Source: RGIG426 sp045643425
GTDB lineage: Bacteria; Bacillota; Clostridia; Oscillospirales; Acutalibacteraceae
NCBI GenBank assembly: GCA_045643425.1
Contig: JAZUKW010000004.1
Coordinates: 1 to 25,078, forward strand
Length of the DNA: 25,078 nt
Direction of reading: 5' to 3'
The translations under genes were made by a program, and so were the position numbers. Positions within the stretch are counted from its first letter, which is position 1, and each line of letters begins with the position of its first letter. Positions 22,094 through 25,078 of this stretch are shown piece by piece. The notes under the pieces were generated by a model that saw only the letters and a list, made by a program, of their open reading frames with translations, did no database searches and was not told where the DNA came from.

Positions 22094-23243
22094 AGCTTTC
22101 GGCCTCCTTGGTCTCTTCCACAAGGTCGATTTCCGGGTCGGCCATCTCGTCGAATTCTTCGGAATAGGAGCTGTAGTCGCCGAACATTCCGGAGTATTCG
22201 GATTTTTTCATAATGTGGATGTCTTCGGGATTAAGAACGATGCCGATGACCGTGCCGGGAGCGTAGTAATCGGTCGTTTGGATGAGCCATTTGAAGCCCT
22301 TGAAATCCACGATGGTTTCGTAATGGACACCCTTGAACGTCACGGACGTGACCGTGCCGATGAGGTGACCCTTGATGGGCTCTACGATGTCAATATCCTC
22401 CGGGCGAATGACCACGTCCACCGACTCGTTTTCGGAAAAGCCGCTGTCGAGACACTCGAACGTGCGCCCGAAGAACCCCACGACGAAGTCGCGCTTCATC
22501 ACGCCGTCCAAAATATTGCTTTCGCCGATAAAGTCGGCGACAAAGGCGTTGACCGGCTCGTTATAGATGTCGAGCGGGGTGCCGATTTGCTGAATTTTGC
22601 CGCCGTCCATCACAACGACGGTATCGGACATCGACAGCGCTTCTTCCTGGTCGTGGGTGACGTAGACGAAGGTGATGCCGAGCTGCTTTTGCATATTCTT
22701 CAGCTCGTTTTGCATATCCTTGCGTAGCTTTAAGTCGAGCGCGGCGAGCGGTTCGTCCAAAAGCAGCACCTTCGGACGGTTAGCCAGCGCGCGGGCAATA
22801 GCGACGCGCTGCTGTTGGCCGCCGGAAAGGGTGGACACGCGGCGATGCTCGAAGCCCTTGAGGTTGACGAGCGACAGCATTTGTGCCACCGTCTCCTCGA
22901 TTTCGGCTTTGCTCTTTTTTTGCACCCGCAGGCCGAACGCCACGTTTTCGTAGACGTCCATGTGCGGGAACAGGGCATAGCGCTGGAAAATCGTGTTCAC
23001 CTGGCGCTTATACGGCGGCAGGTCGCGGACGTTTTTTTCGCCAAAAAAAACATCGCCGCTTGTCGGTGAAATAAAACCGCCGATGATACGAAGCGTCGTG
23101 GTCTTGCCACAGCCGGAGGGGCCGAGCAAGGTGACGAATTCACCGTCGGAGATGCTTAAGTTAAAGTCCTTAAGCACCTGTTCACCGTCAAACGATACAG
23201 CGATGTTCTTGAGCGTAATGACAGAATTGTTCAATGAGTGCAT
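22086..23243 (-). CDS. potA: Polyamine ABC transporter ATP-binding protein PotA
   Basis: Energises polyamine uptake by PotBCD. Walker A GPSGCGKT (41-48), Q-loop Gln87, signature LSGGQ (139-143), Walker B VLLLDEP (159-165) and H-loop His197 are all present. They are followed by a C-terminal TOBE/OB-type regulatory region (from ~235) and an acidic Glu/Asp/Ser-rich end (~350-385). The length of 385 aa is normal. Start choice is uncertain. The ATG at 23243 directly abuts the GGGGG of the ribosome binding site (23244-23248), leaving no spacer, whereas the TTG at codon 4 (23232-23234) would have a 9-nt spacer. Translation may therefore begin at Leu4, giving 382 aa. It is the first gene of the operon and follows a long structured leader. 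Confidence 0.96.
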   Translation of the reverse strand: MHSLNNSVITLKNIAVSFDGEQVLKDFNLSISDGEFVTLLGPSGCGKTTTLRIIGGFISPTSGDVFFGEKNVRDLPPYKRQVNTIFQRYALFPHMDVYENVAFGLRVQKKSKAEIEETVAQMLSLVNLKGFEHRRVSTLSGGQQQRVAIARALANRPKVLLLDEPLAALDLKLRKDMQNELKNMQKQLGITFVYVTHDQEEALSMSDTVVVMDGGKIQQIGTPLDIYNEPVNAFVADFIGESNILDGVMKRDFVVGFFGRTFECLDSGFSENESVDVVIRPEDIDIVEPIKGHLIGTVTSVTFKGVHYETIVDFKGFKWLIQTTDYYAPGTVIGIVLNPEDIHIMKKSEYSGMFGDYSSYSEEFDEMADPEIDLVEETKEAESYE

Positions 23244-23472
23244 CCCCCTTTGCGGATACGCGGATTTGACCGCGTATAAAGTCTCCCGTAGTCAGCCGAA
23301 AAACGGCGTTCCTTGGAACAAGAAACCCGGAAGAGTGTGAGAACGCCCTCCGCAAAGGGTTTTTCACAAGCGTACTCTATAAAAAGTCGCCTGCGGCGTT
23401 GTCGTTTCTTCCGCTATCGGCACCTGCCGATGGAAAAAGACGCATTCTTTTTTATATATATAAGAAAGCAAC
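23244..23472 (-). promoter_or_regulatory. Structured 5' leader of potABCD that can hide the potA RBS (riboswitch-like candidate)
   Basis: From the inferred start near 23472 the leader is ~229 nt. In RNA sense, CCCUUUGCGGA (complement of 23349-23359) pairs perfectly, 11 bp, with UCCGCAAAGGG (23246-23256), which includes the Shine-Dalgarno sequence. Inside that helix lie GGCGUUC/GAACGCC (23341-23347 with 23305-23311) and an 8-bp hairpin AUACGCGG/CCGCGUAU (23270-23277 with 23256-23263), giving a multi-branched fold. A competing helix, GAGUACGC (23370-23377) with GCGUUCUC (23339-23346), pairs at 7 of 8 positions. It would break the inner helix and enclose the anti-RBS strand, freeing the RBS. An upstream hairpin AUCGGC-AGGU-GCCGAU lies at 23416-23431. 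No known riboswitch class was recognised. All pairings were found by eye. Confidence 0.6.
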
Positions 23473-23478
23473 AATGTA

Positions 23479-23507
23479 ACTATACAGAAAATTGCGGCAA
23501 AAGTCAA
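23479..23507 (-). promoter_or_regulatory. Sigma-A type promoter of the pot operon
   Basis: On the - strand, TTGACT (complement of 23502-23507) and TATAGT (complement of 23479-23484) are separated by exactly 17 nt. Five of six bases match consensus in each box. Transcription would start near 23472. An A/T-rich tract (23447-23462) follows in the early transcribed region. Confidence 0.8.
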
Positions 23508-23624
23508 TAGTTTTTCGCAAGATTTCGCCACTTTTCGCGGGCAGGAGAGACGGCAAAATTGTAAAGAGATTTTACTTTACAGATGAGACGGGAGAGACGA
23601 GGCCTTGTTGCCGGCTTGAAAAAG

Positions 23625-23656
23625 AAAAGAAACCGCTTTCTAAAGCGGTTTCTTTT
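23625..23656 (-). terminator. Intrinsic terminator of the deoB-cdd operon
   Basis: A 14-bp perfect stem (AAAAGAAACCGCTT / AAGCGGTTTCTTTT on the + strand) with a 4-nt loop lies 72 nt beyond the cdd stop codon. Read on the - strand, the stem ends in a U-rich run (CUUUUCUUUUUC), so it terminates the leftward nucleoside-salvage transcript before the pot promoter. A weak 6-bp hairpin (GTAAAG/CTTTAC) at 23561-23580 is the only other structure I see between here and the pot promoter. Confidence 0.88.
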
Positions 23657-23728
23657 GCGTACATACGATTGAGATTGCTGTTTTTTTCGAAAGAGAAAGG
23701 CAAATGGCTTTACAGAAAAACAGCGGTT

Positions 23729-24136
23729 TTAGGCGAGGTTATCCGGCCCGAAGCTGTCGGGAAGCAGCTCGGAAAGCGTGTGACGGATGATTTTTCCGCC
23801 GTCCGCGAGATAAATGGGAAAATCCGGAGCGCAAAATTCCCGCAGTACCTGCCGGCATGCGCCGCAGGGCGGGCAGGGGAGCTCAGGATTTTTGTGTTCT
23901 TCGCCGCCGACGATGGCGAGAGCTTGAAATTCCCGCTTGCCCGCGGCAACGGCGGTGAAGATCGCCGTCCGCTCGGCGCAGTTGCCAAGCGGATAGGACG
24001 CGTTTTCTACGTTACAGCCGGTCACCACCGTGCCGTCGGCGCAAAGAAGCGCCGCACCCACCGCAAAGTGGGAATAGGGGACGTAGGCGTTTTGCCGCGC
24101 AGCTTCGGCGGCGGCGAACAGTTCGCGTTCGTTCAT
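23729..24136 (-). CDS. cdd: Cytidine deaminase
   Basis: Hydrolytic deamination of cytidine/deoxycytidine to uridine/deoxyuridine in pyrimidine salvage. The 135-aa size is that of the small tetrameric Bacillus-type enzyme. Substrate motif CNVENAS (41-47), zinc ligand and catalytic Glu in NCAERTA (Cys53, Glu55), and the second zinc pair in PPCGACRQ (Cys91, Cys94) are all present. The start overlaps the deoB stop as ATGA, with AAGGAG 8 nt upstream inside deoB, so the two are translationally coupled. The C-terminus LLPDSFGPDNL is also typical. Confidence 0.97.
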   Translation of the reverse strand: MNERELFAAAEAARQNAYVPYSHFAVGAALLCADGTVVTGCNVENASYPLGNCAERTAIFTAVAAGKREFQALAIVGGEEHKNPELPCPPCGACRQVLREFCAPDFPIYLADGGKIIRHTLSELLPDSFGPDNLA

Positions 24137-25078
24137 TTCATAATCTCCTTTTTGAAGCTTTCGCCGGACAGCGTCGTGCCGTCGAGGCCGAGCCAGTCGG
24201 CAACGGTTTTGCCGAGGTCGGCGAAGCAGGCGCGCGTACCGAAATCGCCCGGTTTCACGCCGTTTCCGTAAACGAGCAGCGGCACACGCTCGCGCGAGTG
24301 GTCGGTGCTTTCGGTGGCGGGGTCACAGCCGTGGTCGCCGGTGATGAGCAGCAGGTCGCCGTCTTTGAGTTTTGCGAGTAATTGCGGCAGCCACGCGTCG
24401 AATTCCGCCAGCGCCGCGGCGTAGCCGTGAATGTCGTTGCGGTGGCCGTAGAGCATATCGAAATCGACTAAATTCGTAAAGCAGATGCCGTGGAAATCGG
24501 TGTCGGCGATTTGGAGCGTTTTGTCCATACCGTCGGCGTTGCCGGTGGTGGGGTTGGCGCTCGTGATGCCGCTGCCGGCAAAGATGTCGCGGATCTTGCC
24601 GATCGAAATCACGTCGAGTCCCGCGCTTTCGGCAAGGTTCAGCACGGTATCGCTCGGCGGCGTCAGCGAAAAGTCGTGGCGGCGGGGCGTGCGGGTGAAA
24701 TCGGCGGCACAAGTCCCCACAAACGGGCGCGCGATCACGCGGCCGACGCCGTGCTCGCCCTGCAAAATGTCGCGGGCGATCTGGCAGTAGTCGTACAGCG
24801 TTTCGTCCGGCACAACGTCCTCGTGGGCGGCAATTTGGAACACGCTGTCCGCCGAGGTGTAGACGATGAGGTCGCCGGTTTTCAAGTGCTCCTCACCGTA
24901 GTCTTTAATCACTTCCGTGCCGGAATAAGGCTTGTTGCACAAAGCGCCGCGCCCGGTTTTCATACAGAATTCCTCGATCACCTCGGGCGGAAAGCCGTCG
25001 GGATAGGTGGGAAACGGCGTCTCGGAAACAAGGCCCGCCATCTCCCAATGCCCGGAGGTGGTGTCCTTGCCGCCGGAG
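24133..25078 (-). CDS. deoB: Phosphopentomutase DeoB (5' partial)
   Basis: Interconverts (deoxy)ribose 1-phosphate and 5-phosphate in nucleoside catabolism; an alkaline-phosphatase-superfamily enzyme with two Mn2+ ions. About 314 residues are in the window. The frame continues off the right edge, since the family is ~390-400 aa and the active-site segment GKDTTSGHWEMAG lies upstream of the ATG at 25041. The segments FTNLVDFDMLYGHRND, LLLITGDHGCDP and TDHSRERVPLLVY carry the expected metal-binding Asp and His residues. The nucleophile position, usually the second Thr in KDTxTGHWE, is Ser here. Its 3' end contains the cdd ribosome binding site. Confidence 0.96.
   Translation of the reverse strand, partial: SGGKDTTSGHWEMAGLVSETPFPTYPDGFPPEVIEEFCMKTGRGALCNKPYSGTEVIKDYGEEHLKTGDLIVYTSADSVFQIAAHEDVVPDETLYDYCQIARDILQGEHGVGRVIARPFVGTCAADFTRTPRRHDFSLTPPSDTVLNLAESAGLDVISIGKIRDIFAGSGITSANPTTGNADGMDKTLQIADTDFHGICFTNLVDFDMLYGHRNDIHGYAAALAEFDAWLPQLLAKLKDGDLLLITGDHGCDPATESTDHSRERVPLLVYGNGVKPGDFGTRACFADLGKTVADWLGLDGTTLSGESFKKEIMK

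Overview
The window looks like a chromosomal segment of a Gram-positive anaerobe of the Clostridia, probably an Oscillospirales/Ruminococcaceae-type gut bacterium. The grounds are moderately high G+C, AGGAGG-type ribosome binding sites, occasional TTG and GTG starts, STAS and PotABCD proteins of Firmicutes type, and no outer-membrane protein signatures. The genus cannot be named from sequence reading alone.

Region 1 (1-18410, all on the + strand, cut at the left edge) reads as one long operon. It encodes a minimal type IV secretion (T4SS)-like machine interleaved with unusual envelope proteins. In order: the end of a large surface-type protein with three coiled-coil repeats; a VirD4/TraG coupling ATPase; a signal-peptide plus C-terminal-anchor protein with Ig-like repeats; a VirB6/TrbL-like polytopic channel protein with a 400-residue low-complexity tail; a VirB4 ATPase with an N-terminal PrgI/VirB3-like membrane domain and a long acidic tail; a single-domain STAS anti-anti-sigma-factor-like protein; a 1665-residue secreted protein with about seven degenerate beta-rich repeats; a single-pass membrane protein; and a charged cytoplasmic protein. 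A perfect 16-bp-stem terminator closes the series. No relaxase, integrase, transposase, single-strand-binding protein or replication gene is visible. The machine therefore does not look like an ordinary integrative conjugative element, at least in this window. It could be a resident, possibly protein-exporting or contact-mediating T4SS, and it is the best candidate here for an undescribed system.

Region 2 (18520-23507, - strand, convergent with region 1) is a polyamine ABC transporter operon: potA-potB-potC-potD followed by an aldose 1-epimerase-like gene. The coding regions overlap by 4-8 bases. A well-formed sigma-A promoter (TTGACT, 17 bp, TATAGT) lies about 230 nt upstream of potA. In the leader between them an 11-bp perfect pairing can hide the potA ribosome binding site, and a competing helix can release it. 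This is a riboswitch-like or attenuator-like architecture.

Region 3 (23625-25078, - strand, cut at the right edge) is a nucleoside salvage operon, deoB (phosphopentomutase, partial) overlapping cdd (cytidine deaminase), with its own terminator.

No tRNA, rRNA, CRISPR array or insertion sequence was seen. The only stretch over 300 bases without a gene is 23244-23728. It holds the pot leader and promoter and the cdd terminator; I see nothing in the remaining 23508-23624 apart from a weak 6-bp hairpin.
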